A DNA stretch of 64,000 nt, taken from positions 50,214,443 through 50,278,442 of the forward strand of contig CP136068.1 of the NCBI GenBank assembly GCA_032622095.1, read 5' to 3'. Positions 11,230-23,314 of this stretch are shown one piece after another (positions within the stretch are counted from its first letter, which is position 1; every line of letters begins with the position of its first letter). The stretch comes from Siphonodentalium dalli. Its lineage: Eukaryota > Mollusca > Scaphopoda > Gadilida > Siphonodentaliidae. The notes below the pieces were generated by a model. It ran no database searches, had not been told where the DNA came from, and was given only the letters and a program-made list of their open reading frames with translations. Made by a program: the position numbers and the translations under genes.

Positions 11230-11970
11230 TCAGATGTCAGAAGACCATAATTCAATCGTAAGTGGAGGAATCGGGCCTGACAAAATCATGGATAGTTTGT
11301 TACGATGTCATCGCCGATGAGTATATTTAATATTGGTGGTTAACCACGTGATTAACTATCCTATGATATTTCCATTTACTTTGTACGACTTTTACGTACA
11401 CGCAAATTTCACCAAGTGGAGGTAACCAAGGATACGTCACAATTTTGCAATTCGGCATTGATATAACTCGTGATCATGTCGTGAGCATGCGCAGTCCAAA
11501 TATCGGTTATTACCCAAGATGGGAATCTGTCCACTTACAATTGAATCGTAGTCATATGAATCATGAATGTTCACTCAGTGAACGTACAGATGAAAGATAC
11601 AATCTTAAGTGGAGGAACCGGGATCGACGAGATCGTGGATAGTTTGTTCACACGATTACGATGTCGTACATGATGAAATCACAGTTCGTTTATGAAGCAT
11701 GTGATTGACTATCATGCGATCCTTCAGGCCACAATTTTGACATACACATGACTGATTACTGTGATTAGTGATTACGTCGCAAATGGGGATAACCAAGGAT
11801 ACGCCACAATTTTGCTTTAAAAAAAAAACAGTGCATGATTATTGATATTATTTTTTACCTACGATTTTGAGGTGAGCATGCACAGTTGAGCGGTTACTTC
11901 CTACGACAGAAATATTTCCACTTACGATTGTATCGTGGTAATCTGAACGTTCACTTAGTGTTAAATTGGC
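11230..11970. repeat. Dispersed repeat in about 348-bp tandem copies
   Basis: 'atcgtaagtggaggaatcgg...gatagtttgtt' near 11255 repeats near 11603, each followed by 'aaccaaggatacg' and 'gagcatgc.cagt', and ends with CACTTACGATTGTATCGTGG and 'gttcacttagtg'. Related inverted fragments lie at 56.88-57.11 and 59.15-59.23 kb. It has no coding signal. Confidence 0.6.
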
Positions 11971-12584
11971 CATGGCATGACAATATTAAAGAGATTGTGG
12001 GAATTCTATCACTATCACTATCAGGTTGACATTTGTTAGAATAATGGTATGAAGTATAACTGATCATAACTGACAATTTCCTTATAAGCTACATGTATAT
12101 TTTCAATAAATGGGACCTTTTTATTTTCCAACTATTGTCATATTATTAATGTCGACCGATAATACACTGCATTTATGGCAGAATTTGATTTTGCAGACGA
12201 AAATAGCCATTCCGGGATAGTTTTTCCTTTTATGTAACATAAAATTTAGGCCAATTTATAATTCATTAAAAATCGTTTTTGCAGTTGGGAACACAGTTGG
12301 GAATATTGTGTAGGGCTACCTTTATATATGAATCATAAATGCCATATAATCATAGTCCGTCAGAAGTTACTATTTTGACCAAAAAAATGTTCATTTATCA
12401 ATGACAGATTCCATTTTCTGAAATATTTAACGGAAACAAAATTAGGCCGATTTACTATCAAATTTCATTTGAATAAAATGGATATGTCGTGGACTTTTAA
12501 TTGTAGTTCGATTAAGTATTTTACTAGTAACAGTCTGTTCATAATGAGAAACACTTCAATTGATTACTAATTAGTTTCACTTAC

Positions 12585-12651
12585 CTAAAATCCGATCAAT
12601 TTGTATCCTATGAATACGTAAGACGGACGTCGCTTTCCACGAGGCCTCGAT
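12585..12651 (-). CDS. Gene C exon 4
   Basis: Minus strand: 3' splice site 'ttcacctaccggctcag', 67 nt open, then an excellent 5' splice site (TTTTAG then gtaagtgaa). It begins in phase 0, as required by the exon at 20932-21030, and ends in phase 1. Peptide: IEASWKATSVLRIHRIQIDR-IL. It is basic and hydrophobic, and I do not recognise the family. The intron upstream would hold the 384-bp satellite and several transposons. Confidence 0.65.
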
Positions 12652-12895
12652 CTGAGCCGGTAGGTGAAAAATAGGAATGTTTGTGCCCCTGTTGTAAAGT
12701 GGAACGAAATTACACGCATCAAGAACTATTACCTCAAATTGATAATAATAAAAGTTCAACGAAGCAATAGATTGATAAGGCCACCACCAACATGAGCGTG
12801 GAGACAGGGTGATTGGGGTGTATATATCCCAAACAGTTCTAATAATTAAAAATTTCATGACTACCACATTAGTTGTAAACTTCACACCATATAAG

Positions 12896-13250
12896 AGCAC
12901 CCCACCCCCTGGAATACGGAATAATACCAGTTAACACAGAGGGTGGAATACGAAATACCAGTTAACAGTCATATGGATAAATTCTCTATTGCCGTACGAA
13001 CGCCGGTCATCATGTCCATGTCTAAAATGATATAAATTGATGATCGACGATCTGTATGTCAAACCGTGCATTTATTGTGACAAACATCGCATTTATATTA
13101 TTCTTATGATCATTTTTTGGGAAGGTTGGTATACGAATACGAGTATTTTTGGAATACCGAATACCTCCTAACAGAGGGGGCGGAATACGGCGTACCTCAT
13201 AACAGGGCATGGAGTACGGCGTACGAAATGGGAGGGGGGGGGGGGGGTCT
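12896..13250. repeat. Short GGAATACG-type degenerate tandem repeats and a G-run
   Basis: Repeated 'ggaatacg.aa(ta)taccagttaac' and 'ggagtacggcgtac' phrases, ending in a run of G near 13233. No gene is seen. Confidence 0.4.
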
Positions 13251-13341
13251 TATACCGGGTATGACATATATTACATAAAAAAACACACTCACCGCGCTGT
13301 TGAAGGGGGGATGTTTGTGTAACCTTTGTTTATTAATTTAA

Positions 13342-13385
13342 CCCTTTCATAACGGGAGTTAGGCTGGTGCAGCATTAAGGACGCT
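13342..13385. mobile_element. Left end of a piggyBac-like element, right end not found
   Basis: TTAA then CCCTTTCATAACGGGAGTTA closely matches the left end at 4314, including 'gctggt.cagcattaa'. No matching AAGGGTTAA was found before the window of the satellite that follows, so the element is truncated or was overrun by the satellite. Confidence 0.45.
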
Positions 13386-13391
13386 GTTTGT

Positions 13392-15310
13392 ATTAAACAT
13401 TTATCATGGTCAGTGTATGCATTTTAAAACACAGGGCAAGTTAGATTACATCATTTAATTGATATGCTAGTTAAAATAATCTGTGAAACTACTTTAAACC
13501 CACATGTTATGCACCCTGTTTTGCCAACTAAACTATGAAATATAGATATGTTATTTGTTTTATTGTCAGAGAAAAGCATTCTGCAAAGATATGACCTTAT
13601 ACATGTTATAAACATGCAAATAGTGGCTTCATTTGGCCTTTCTTCCATCATTTAGAGAGTCAAATCTGAAGAAATTCCTTTAGTTTGATATTTATTATCC
13701 CATAATTCCATTAACTGGTATTTAAAACCTCAAATGTCAGTATTTCCTATCAGATGGACATATCAACTAATAAATTAAACATTTCCCATGGTCATTACAT
13801 GCATTTTAATATACAAGGCAATGTAGAAAACATCATTTGATGGATATTTTACTTAAAATAGTCAGTGGAAACTACATAAAAGCAATATTGTATGCATCCC
13901 TGTATAGCCAAATCAAATTAAACTATGGATATTGTATTGTTTATTTCATCTGAGACATGTATTCTGTTCAGATATAGCCTTATATATGTTATAAACATGC
14001 CAATAATGGCATCATTTAGGCTTTTTTTCCATAATTTAGAGGGTCAAAGCTGAATAAATTCCCTTATTTCAAATTTGTAACATGCCAAGCCAGCTGAAAT
14101 GGTGTATCAAACCTTAAATGGCAGTATTTCTGATCAGATGGACATCTCTCCCAATAAATTAAACATTTCTCATGGTCACTGCATGCATTATGATATATAG
14201 GGCAAGGTAGAAAACATTATTTGATGGATATCTTACTTAAAATAGTCTGTGGAAACTACATTAAAGCAATATTGTATGCACCCCTCTATAGCCAAATGCA
14301 ATTAAACTATGGATAATTTATTGTGTATTTTATCAGAGACATGTATTCTGTTGAGATATAGCCTTATACATGTCATTAATATGCAAATAGTGGCTTCATT
14401 TGGGCTTTCTTCCATTATTTAGAGAGTCAAATCTGAAGAAATTCCCTTAGTTTGATATTTATGATCCCATAATCCCATGAAATGGTATTTTAAACCTCAA
14501 ATGTCAGTATTTCTTTTCAGATGGACATATCAACTAATGAATTAAACATTTCCCATGGTCATTACATGCATTTTAATATACAAGGCTATGTAGAAAACAT
14601 CATTTGATGGATATTTTACTTAAAATAGTCTGTGGAAACTACATAAAAGCAATAGTGTATGCATCCCTCTATAGCCAAATGCAATTGAACTATGGATATT
14701 TCATTGTGCATTTTATCAGAGACATGTATTCTGTTGAGATATAGCCTTATACATGTTATTAACATGCAAATAGTGGCTTCATTTGGGCTTTCTTACATAA
14801 TTTAGAGAGCCAAAGCTGAATAAATTCCCATAGGTTTCAAATTTAAAAGATGCCAAGCCAGCTGAAATGGTGTATCAAACCTAAAATGTCAGTATTTCTT
14901 ATCAGATGGAGATCTCTACCAATAAATTGAGCATTAATCATGGCCATTGCATGCATTTTAATATATAGGACAAGGCAGAATACATCACTTGATGGATATT
15001 TTACTTAAAATACTTTGTGGAAACTACATAAAAGCCACATTGTATGCTTTCCTATATAGCCACATGAAATTAAACTATGGATAAATTGGATATGTTATTG
15101 TTTGTATCATCAGAGACATGCATTCTGCTAAGATATAGTCTTTTGTGTGTTATAAACATACAATAGGGGCATGGCCTCATTGGGCTTGCTATCATAATAC
15201 AAGAGAGTCAACTCTGAAGAAATACCATCGGTTTGAAATTGGTAGCATCTTCCATCCTTATATAAGAGGGGTATACACCAGCTTGAAGTACCGGTTTAAT
15301 TAATAGGTTC
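13392..15310. repeat. 384-bp satellite with alternating (dimeric) higher-order pattern
   Basis: Five units start near 13392, 13774, 14158, 14541 and 14926, marked by 'attaaacattt.(c)catggtca' (intervals 382-385). Units 1 and 3 share 'gtttgatattta.gatcccataat'; units 2 and 4 share 'gccaagccagctgaaatggtg'. The true period is therefore about 767 bp. The last unit decays near 15240. Confidence 0.85.
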
Positions 15311-15489
15311 AATGCAAGGGGCCACCAAAGAGGTTTGTCTAGTTCGGGATGGTGTGGCAAACCGCCATTTGGAGATTTCAAGGGAGCTCTAGGTCTCCTC
15401 AATGGCGACCCACTATATTGTGCAAACAAAATTTTATTAATATTGTATAAAGGTCAGCATGCCCTAAGAGCATTGAGAAATAGATAAAA

Positions 15490-15850
15490 ACACTTACTGA
15501 CAGATTGCCAATAACAAAATTACATCTGTTGAAACTATTGTTATGTTAACAAAACTGTTACAGTGATTTGTCAACAAATATATAATTCTAGCTGTATTAT
15601 TAGTTCAAATATTTAACTATGAATAACATTTTCAGAATATTTAATCAACAGGTTGGACCTTTTCCAATGTTATGTAAACAAAACTGTTACAGTGAGTGAC
15701 TTGTCAAAAATTATATAATCCTATAGCTGTAGTATTACATGTAGTTCAAATATTTAAGTATGAAAATGAATTTTCAGAATATTTAATCAACAGGTTGGAC
15801 CTTTTTCAATGTTTACCATAAAATTTTGATCACAATTTTGATCTCGTTGG
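15490..15850. repeat. Dispersed repeat, tandem pair
   Basis: Two tandem copies of 'aaaactgttacagtga...ttcagaatatttaatcaacag' homologous to 4140-4640. The second copy lacks the insertion present in the 4.3-kb copy. Confidence 0.5.
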
Positions 15851-15894
15851 ACTTTTACAGTTATTCCAATACAGCAGTAATTTCTGCATAACAA

Positions 15895-16200
15895 TTAATT
15901 CTTGGTTTAGAAATATTTTCTTTAAGTATTTCTTAACTTAGAAAAAAAATCTTGAAACAAGAAATAGATATTTAATTTTTGAAGCCATTTTCTTAGTAAG
16001 GAAATTGTTTCTTGTTTCAAGACTAAAATCTATCTTATTTGAGAAAACTATCTCTTGTCTGGTGGGAGTTTCTTAAATTTTCTTGATGTAGCAGACTTGG
16101 GGGGTATATTTCCCAAAATAAGATTTATTTTCCTGTTTCAGGAAATAGTTTTTCTTGTTTCAAGATATATTATCTTATTAAGAAATTATTTTTGGCAGTG
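15895..16200. mobile_element. AAGAAA/TCTTGAAA-rich element, second copy
   Basis: Same degenerate TTTCTT and ATCTTGTTTCAAGA vocabulary as 497-1040, closing with TTATTTTTGGCAGTG then TA, the reverse complement of the first copy's left end. The open frame across it is low complexity. Confidence 0.5.
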
Positions 16201-18301
16201 TACTTGTGACGTCACACATAAATTACAGTATACCGTGAAAGAGAAATTTTTATTCACACAACATTTTCACGAAAAAATCACGGCAGTGGTTTCACAATAT
16301 TACGGAATCAGCAATGAAACGAATTTGCTACTTCGCAACTTCCGATATGTAGCAATGGACAACTGAAATATTTATTTATTTATAAACAGTAAGTTGTTAT
16401 GAATATGTCCTGCAAAGGTTCATATTAGATCAGTTTCATTTGTTAGCTAACTGAAGGCAGTTACGACGTCATGACGTCAAAACGTCATTTGTCTCTGCCG
16501 CCATAATCCAGACATGACTGAACTTCGCTTAATTGCAATATAGAGGATTTTATTATCAAAGGCCGATATGCTATATTAAGGCTATATTAAGGCATATATA
16601 ATTATCGAAGTCCACTGGCATCCACAACGATCTACATTATTAATCAAGCATTCGTGTCGCTGACATGCGTAGACCCCCTATATGCCTTTAATATAAATGC
16701 ATATAGTTCCCCCACTATTTGCACGACCCTTCGCATTGTCCGTTGTGTTACTATTATGCCGGGGTCGTTCTATATATGCCTTGCATATTATCATATTACT
16801 ATGTATTCGCCGATGTATCTTCGCGGATGTCTCATTGTTGCAGTATGTAAATTTTATGACAGCGTTAATTGCTTTCGATATTTTGGTGTGAACAATGGCT
16901 GGACAACTCTTGACCAGTTTATTGCGGTAATACAATGCATAATAAAATGTTCAAGTAACTTTGCTGTACCGTAAAATGGGGTGACTTTGTACAGCGAATC
17001 TCGCAGGGTACAATAATCTAACGCTTTCTCATGGCACATGCTTTTATAAATCCACTTGTGTTTTACCTGAGGAGTCAACCGTGACCTTCATTTTAAATGA
17101 TGTTTGAGCTCGAATACGTTCCATGTATTACCAGGAACGGTCTGTAACGCAGTTAAAAGTTTTTCTTATTTTTTTTAATGTACGTCATAACATGACGCCC
17201 TGATAATTGCATTAATTGAATGACATATTGAAACCAAATTATGACCGATAAACATGCATTTTATGTGGTCTAAAATGAGACACAAAATAACACTCAACCT
17301 TTTGGATTTTTCACATTGGAAACACCATTTTGTGGACCCTTAAAATTCCTTTGGGGTGATTTCGGACACTAGCCCAAGGTAAGCATCTTCTACCACGACC
17401 GCTAGTATAGCCTATATTCTATTTCACTATAAATGAAATATGTTCAGGCTTGTAATTATGTCTAAAGAAGGTATATATATTTTATTATTCTTAAAGCCAA
17501 CATAGCGACGTTGTTATATTTGTTTGTATTAACCCTTGGTGGTGTAGAAATAACCTCGACAACTCAACACTTTGAACATATGTCTCCGTTGGAATGTAGA
17601 CTAAAGGTCTTATTGCGAAGTATCCGGAGTGTATTTAATCCGATTAGTAGATTTTTGGTTCACATATAGAGGTTTTCTGGTGTGGTGAATGAGAAACTTT
17701 CAATGATTAGCCGCAGTTGTAATAATTTGAAGGATTAGTTGTTTTAACGGAATTCTGAGGTGGTGCTTTATCGAAACCTTGAAGGCATTATGATTAATTA
17801 GTCTCCATTATCGGTGGTGAATGAAACCTTATCGGAAATTATTTCATAATGAGTCTCGAGATTGTTTGTAAATCATTCAGTGGTCAGACGCCGTATATTG
17901 GCTTCTGTCAGACAATCACAGACCTCTATTTCGATCAAAACAAGAACATATAACAAAGAAAAGATAAATGCCAGCCAAAAAAATGTTAATGTCGTATAAG
18001 AGAACCGAGAAACTAACAGTTAGTGTATTTGTCGCGAGCTGGCAACACGTCAACATAATAACATGTCAATCGCCAAGGCGTTTGTTATTTTTTTGGCAAA
18101 TGGGTGTTTGTTTATAACCATTAATATATTGGTGTATCAATGCAATGGCCGTTGCATGTTTGGCAATGCACCTTTCAATCAATTGGAACGTATGCGCCCT
18201 TTGTGAACACATCATCTGTAAGTACATATTTCATAATTATGATAACTCTAGTTTGGCACGTCCGATTTAAAAAATGCTTTCTTATTTTGCATTAAATGTT
18301 C
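16201..18301. other. Mostly unassigned; CRE-like TGACGTCA cluster
   Basis: TGACGTCA-type palindromes occur at about 16207 and 16466-16487, near a GCCGCCATAATCC motif. They could mark a promoter, but no transcript structure is supported. The rest is AT-rich with no repeat copy found in the window, apart from the weak start-exon candidate at 17067-17091. Confidence 0.3.
17067..17091 (-). CDS. Candidate first coding exon, very short
   Basis: Minus strand: AAA ATG AAG GTC ACG GTT GAC TCC TCA G then gtaaaac, giving MKVTVDSS and phase 1. The ATG context and donor are acceptable, but no phase-1 partner exon was found, and gene C can be read without it. Confidence 0.2.
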
Positions 18302-18340
18302 TCTTATCTTATCTTATATTATCTTATCTTATGCTTTCTT
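18302..18340. repeat. TTATC microsatellite
   Basis: About seven imperfect copies of TCTTA/TTATC. Confidence 0.8.
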
Positions 18341-18744
18341 ACCAAGCATATACTATACACATCATATACACACAAAATACATAAAATCAACTATATACAT
18401 AGGCATTACCTATATACACATTTTTCACAATCACTACATTAAAGCTCGAATATATTTTATATATGCCTAATAATATGATCTAGATGGCGTTAGCATTTCT
18501 GACTATGGTTTTCTTGTATATAATGTCCAAGACTTAATGGCAGGTGACACGCGTACCACATTAGTGATTCCATAATAGGCAGACTGATTGTGCGAGCAGA
18601 GTGGCGAGCGACATACTTAACTATGTCATAGTAAATATGGTGGACAATTGTCAGCACACTGCACCACAGAAGGGCAGCATACATATTGCAATCGCTACGT
18701 GGTACGTGTGGCACGGGTCATTTATTGTGTCTATATACAACCAA

Positions 18745-19200
18745 GTCTGAGTTTAGTGTGCCTGTCATTTGCAGAATGAGGTCCCCAGAGGGTGAATTTA
18801 GTGACGCTATCCCGCATAGCGGGCTAGCATCACTAAGTTCACCCTCTGTGAACCTCATTCTGCTTAGGCCTCATCTTCTCTGGAAAGTTTGTTTATTATT
18901 TAATTTCTATAGAAACTTCTTCACATATATTCTATTTATTTTTCAGTTTAGTTTCTCTATATCCCCAAATTGGCAGACGACACATTGCGAAATTGAGGTT
19001 CCCAATGGGTATACGTCACAATATTCACCATTTTGGAACTTCAATCTGAGTCTATTTCTCCCATAGCAGATGATGCCATGTATAATTAGGTCCACATATG
19101 GTGAATTTGGCGATGCTAGCCTGCTGTGCGGGATAGCATCGCTAAACTGACCCTCTGGGGACCTCATTCTGCAAATGGCAGGCACACTAAACTCAGGCCT
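18745..19200. mobile_element. Inverted-repeat element with hairpins nested in both arms
   Basis: Left arm (about 18745-18862) and right arm (about 19084-19200) are reverse complements: CTGAGTTTAGTGTGCCTG...TTTGCAGAATGAGGTCCCC. Each arm is itself a hairpin, with GGTGAATTTAG...GCTA pairing to TAGCATC.CTAA.TTCACC. No coding capacity and no clear target duplication. Confidence 0.65.
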
Positions 19201-19289
19201 GTATAAAACGGACATTATGCCGTGGATTGTGGTCTCAGAGTTTATGAAATTGTTCTTCGGTACAAGAAAATAAAGAGCGTTCATCATTA

Positions 19290-19762
19290 GCCAGTGTCGA
19301 GTCCAATATGACTTGTCACCACAACCTGGACGAGTACAAGAAAACCTCATAATGTACACAACATTGTATAATGACATTCTTATTATCCATCTGTCTGTTT
19401 ATCCAAATTTTGGGAATAAAACTTTTGTGGTTATTTTTGGTATTTGTCGGCACTTAATTCTCAAAAAAGCCTGTATGCTGATCATCAGAAAGCATGATTT
19501 GGAAAAGTAAACACGGAAGTGAGAAAAGAACTCAATGCGGAAGTGAAACGTCTGCTAAAATCCATCAGTGTTGCACGCGCATCACAATTTCACCGATTCA
19601 TTTCGCAATAGAGTTAATTCGTGACGTCACGGAGTCCCAATAAAAAAGTGATATTGTACAGTCGGGAGTCCAGTATGACTTTCGGGAGTCCAATATGACT
19701 TTTTCCAGGACTATCACGTGGCGGCTTTTGCATGCCCAATCGGAAATGGTGTTAGTTAAGGG
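19290..19762. mobile_element. One-armed relic of the CCCTTAACTAAC palindromic family
   Basis: Matches the right half of the element at 21074-21908, from 'gtcgagtccaatatgact' at the palindrome centre to GTGTTAGTTAAGGG at the tip. It shares GTGACGTCACG and ATCACGTGGCGGC along the way. The left arm is missing. Confidence 0.7.
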
Positions 19763-19809
19763 GTGGATAATAATGTACATGCATGGCATGAATAAATGGA
19801 GCTTGTCTC

Positions 19810-20830
19810 ACAAGTTCATATAAGGTATACACAGAGATATGTTGTGTATTTATCGACATATAATTACAACTACTTTCGCTTTGACTAAAATGCGTGCATT
19901 TGATTGGTCAAGGCCCTTAGATACGCTTGGTAGCAATATCTATCAGTGGAGGGAAGTGTCGTTTCCCGCATCACTGGAGGTAGTGATACCTTAAAAAGTT
20001 CGCAAACCAAGTCGAATATCCATGGGGCGAATTTACCCGGAATTTTATTTTGTCCACCAATCAAATCGCAAGAAATCACTTCCGTTTCTAGTGGTAACGC
20101 AAGACACCAAATCTCAGCGAAAAATTTTCGGCGATTAAACAGCAAAATAGAACATTAATTTATTTGGGGATAAAAGAATGTATTACATAACTATTCCACC
20201 ATTAGTATTGGCATTTATCCAGCTTCGTGCCAATACTAGTATGACATGGCAGTGGTCATGAGAGCATAGAATGCACCTTTGTAGCGATTGTTTACTTTTC
20301 GAGTCGCCGGAGACCACAAATTCGGTGGCGAAGTTTGGGAACACCGCTTAGGAATTGCCATCGAATCGGATTGCCTTTATGACAATACATGTTCTAGAAT
20401 CGTTTTAAATAAGTGAAATTTACACCAGCAAGTACAGTTTAATAGTTTACGGTGTGGTATCTTGCTTTTGTGTAGTTGGAATGTCGGAAACAGCGATCGA
20501 ATTGTGTGTGTTCATCTCGAACTTCCGGTCGCCCAATTTATTCTCGACCCAAATTCCCATTTCGGTTAAAAGAGCAGCTGAGTCCAGACACAAATATCAC
20601 TTGGGTAGTTTTACTATTTTAGTGTTTTTAATATAGTTTCTTTAAGCGAAATTATACAGTATGTAATTCGGCATCCGACACTTCTATACGCCGACAGATG
20701 CATCGAAAACGACGTTGATTGCATATATATAAGGTATATATTATACAGAGATATGTCGTGTATTTATCGACATATAAGGTATATATTATACAGAGACATG
20801 TCGTGTATTTCTCGAAATAATACTGTCCCT
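19810..20830. repeat. Short direct repeats bracketing a CpG-richer segment
   Basis: 'aaggtata..cagagatatgt(c/t)gtgtatttatcgacatata' occurs once near 19816-19866 and twice in tandem near 20730-20820. The enclosed 19.87-20.65 kb is richer in CpG and has CCAAT-box and CGGAAGT/ACTTCCG (ETS-like) motifs. Confidence 0.4.
20481..20604 (+). CDS. Candidate plus-strand first coding exon
   Basis: ATG at 20481 opens 41 codons, starting MSETAIELCVFISNFRSPNL and ending HKYHL, followed by a possible 5' splice site (TTGG then gtagtt, phase 1). The patch is GC-richer than its surroundings, with ETS-like ACTTCCGG inside. No downstream partner exon was found, and the reading would be antisense to an intron of gene C. 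It could be chance. Confidence 0.25.
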
Positions 20831-20931
20831 ACTATAAATATTTTTAGGATTAAATGACCCACTTCCGTTTAAAGGCAATGTATTTACTTTTCGAGAGTTA
20901 AACTACACGTTGTTTTTAATATTGAACTAAC

Positions 20932-21030
20932 CTTTCCACTTTCGCTCTTATGTAGAACAGAGCACGCTTCTTCAACCGTCACATTCTTACCAAATAGTAT
21001 ATCAGCATACTCCCTGGGAAATTCCTTCTC
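20932..21030 (-). CDS. Gene C exon 3
   Basis: Minus strand: strong 3' splice site (gatattttattttag), 99 nt (33 codons, phase 0 to 0), 5' splice site GGAAAG then gttagt. The peptide begins EKEFPREYADILFGKNVTVE and ends CSVLHKSESGK. A palindromic transposon is inserted only about 43 bp upstream of the acceptor. No known family recognised. Confidence 0.75.
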
Positions 21031-21073
21031 CTAAAATAAAATATCACCATATCGCCTGGTTAATTACATCTCA

Positions 21074-21908
21074 TATTAGTATCCATCCCTTAACTAACAC
21101 CATTTCCGATTGGGCATGCAAAAGCCGCCACGTGATAGTCCGGGAAAAAGTCATATTGTACTCCCGAATGTCATATTGGACTCCCGACTGTACAATATCA
21201 CTTTGTTATCGGGACTCCGTGACGTCACGAATTAACTCTATTGCGAAATGAATCGGTGAAAATGTGATGCGCGCGCAACACTGGTGGATTTAGCAGACGT
21301 TTCACTTCCGCATTAAGTTTTGTTTTCACTTCATAACGTTATTATACAATGTTGTGTACAGTATATGTTTTTCTTGTACGAGTCCAGGTTGTGGTGAAAA
21401 GTCATATTGGACGAGACACGCCAGTTTCGAGTCCAATATGACTTTTCACCGCAACCTGGACGAGTACAAGGAAAACTCATACTGTACACAACATATTGTA
21501 TAATGACATTTTTATTATCCATCTGTATGTTTATCCACATTTTGGGAATAAAACTTGTGTGGTTATTTTTGGTAATTGTTGGCACTTAATTCTATATAAA
21601 AGCCTGTATTTGGTCATCAGAAAGCATGATTTGGAACAGTAAACACGGAAATGAAGAAAAAAAAACTCAACGCGGAAGTGAAACGTTTGCTAAATCCACC
21701 AAAGTTGCGCGCGCATCACAATTTCACCGATTAATTTCGTAATAGAGTTAATTCGTGACGTCACGGACTCCCAATAAAAAAGTTATATTGCACACTTGGG
21801 AGTCCAATATGACATTCGGGAGTACAATATGTCTTTTTGCCGGACTATCACGTGGCGGCTTTTGCCAAATCGGAAATGGTGTTAGTTAAGGGAATCGATA
21901 ATAATATA
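21074..21908. mobile_element. 835-bp palindromic transposon with 8-bp target duplication
   Basis: The target ACATCTCA is present at 21066-21073 and 21909-21916. The arms are long inverted repeats: CCCTTAACTAACACCATTTC, GCCGCCACGTGAT, and AGTCATATTGGACTCCCGA-type blocks. They meet near 21411-21445 at 'catattggacgagacac..gtttcgagtccaatatg'. There is no transposase frame. The 8-bp duplication suits hAT- or P-like transposition; the superfamily is not certain. Confidence 0.75.
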
Positions 21909-22171
21909 ACATCTCAGAATATCACCTGGTTAATTGCATGTCCTAAAATAAATATCAGCATATTCTGTCGTGCCCGATATTGCGACATTATTTTTTGATG
22001 CGCTCTAATCGCGCAATTTTGGAATATAAGCGCGCGTAATATAGCGATAGAGGTGATTCTCAATTTACCACTTGGTCTGACAGGTACGTGCTTGAATATC
22101 CGACAGTTTATTCACATTATTCAGGATATAACATTGCAATGTGTTTTGAGCTGTCTTAATGGGGCAATGTA

Positions 22172-22311
22172 CACTAAATCCGGCCACGTATATATGGGAC
22201 CATCCCCTTTTATACTCAACATAATATATGCAACAAATGAATGAATTTGAGTCACGTATGGGTGCAAAATACACTCATGTGTTCTAATCACCCCATTAAT
22301 ATGAGGTTTTG

Positions 22312-22364
<53 letters not shown>

Positions 22365-22564
22365 ATAGCTATATATATATATATATATCCATTGGCAGAC
22401 CAAAACACACAAACAGAACACTAATTTATGACTCCATGAGTTTTCATCGTTTATAGAGCGCATGAATGTATTTTGCACTCATCCATGGCTAAAATTAATT
22501 CATTTACTGCGTATATTCTGTTCAGTATAAAAGGAGATGATCCCATAATTGGCGGGATCTAGGG
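22172..22564. mobile_element. TA-flanked MITE beginning CACTAAATCCGGCC, copy 2
   Basis: TA flanks at 22170-22171 and 22565-22566. The left 'gggaccatccccttttatac' pairs with the right 'tataaaaggagatgatccc', and 'tgcaaaatacactcatg' pairs with 'catgaatgtattttgca'. An (AT)n tract of about 60 bp plus a second AT block fills the middle (22315-22390). Confidence 0.7.
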
Positions 22565-22979
22565 TAGTCACCCTGTTAACACAATTCTTGATATTTGGTA
22601 TGAGATTCACATTTGAGAAGACGTTTGTCTTATTCGAATTTGTTCACGTTCCGATGAGTTTGGCGGGTTTATACCATTTTTCGACTTAGATATCACAATT
22701 TTATAGTTATCCGGATTATAACTTGGGTAATGTCTAGCAGAATTTCAGAATACTTGGTATGCACATGTGGTTCACACTTGAGAAGACGCGCGCCAAGTTT
22801 GAAAATGGTCAAGATTCTGTTATTACCGAGAGACAAGGTCATTTGAAATCAATGTTTGTTCAAAGATTTTTGCCACAATATTTTTATTTGTAAACAAAGC
22901 CACCCCCCCCCCCAAAGCTCCCGTGTGAGGACCTGCATCGGCGACATTTTAATTTTATTTTAGACCTTCGCATACGTAC

Positions 22980-23051
22980 ATTCTTGAAGGCCGCTTTCAA
23001 ATTATCTTTTGTGATTGGATTTCCGTCCCCAATGTTATGCTTGCTGAGCAC
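22980..23051 (-). CDS. Gene C exon 2
   Basis: Minus strand: 3' splice site 'ctgattctatccacag', 72 nt (24 codons, phase 0 to 0), 5' splice site AAGAAT then gtacgt. Peptide VLSKHNIGDGNPITKDNLKA then AFKN. The phase agrees with exons on both sides. Confidence 0.7.
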
Positions 23052-23314
23052 CTGTGGATAGAATCAGTGTTACATTCGCCTTTTTCTGAATGTATATAAT
23101 AGTCGGTGAGTTGTGAGTAGTCGGTGAGTTGTGTACATGCATAGAAATGATCGCGTGAATGGGCGTGAACAAAGGGTCCCTGTTAGGGGGGCACCTTCAC
23201 ATTTACAACATCCCATCCGAGCCAGACCTAACTCCCATATTCATACTAACCCATTTGCACCCCCCTGTTGGAACTGCCCAACTGGTACCTCAAACTTACC
23301 AAATATTGAACACT

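Noticed and set aside
18140..18217. Plus-strand first-exon-like frame MQWPLHVWQCTFQSIGTY... ending at gtaagtac
   Set aside because: A second overlapping ATG frame is equally plausible and no partner exon is visible.
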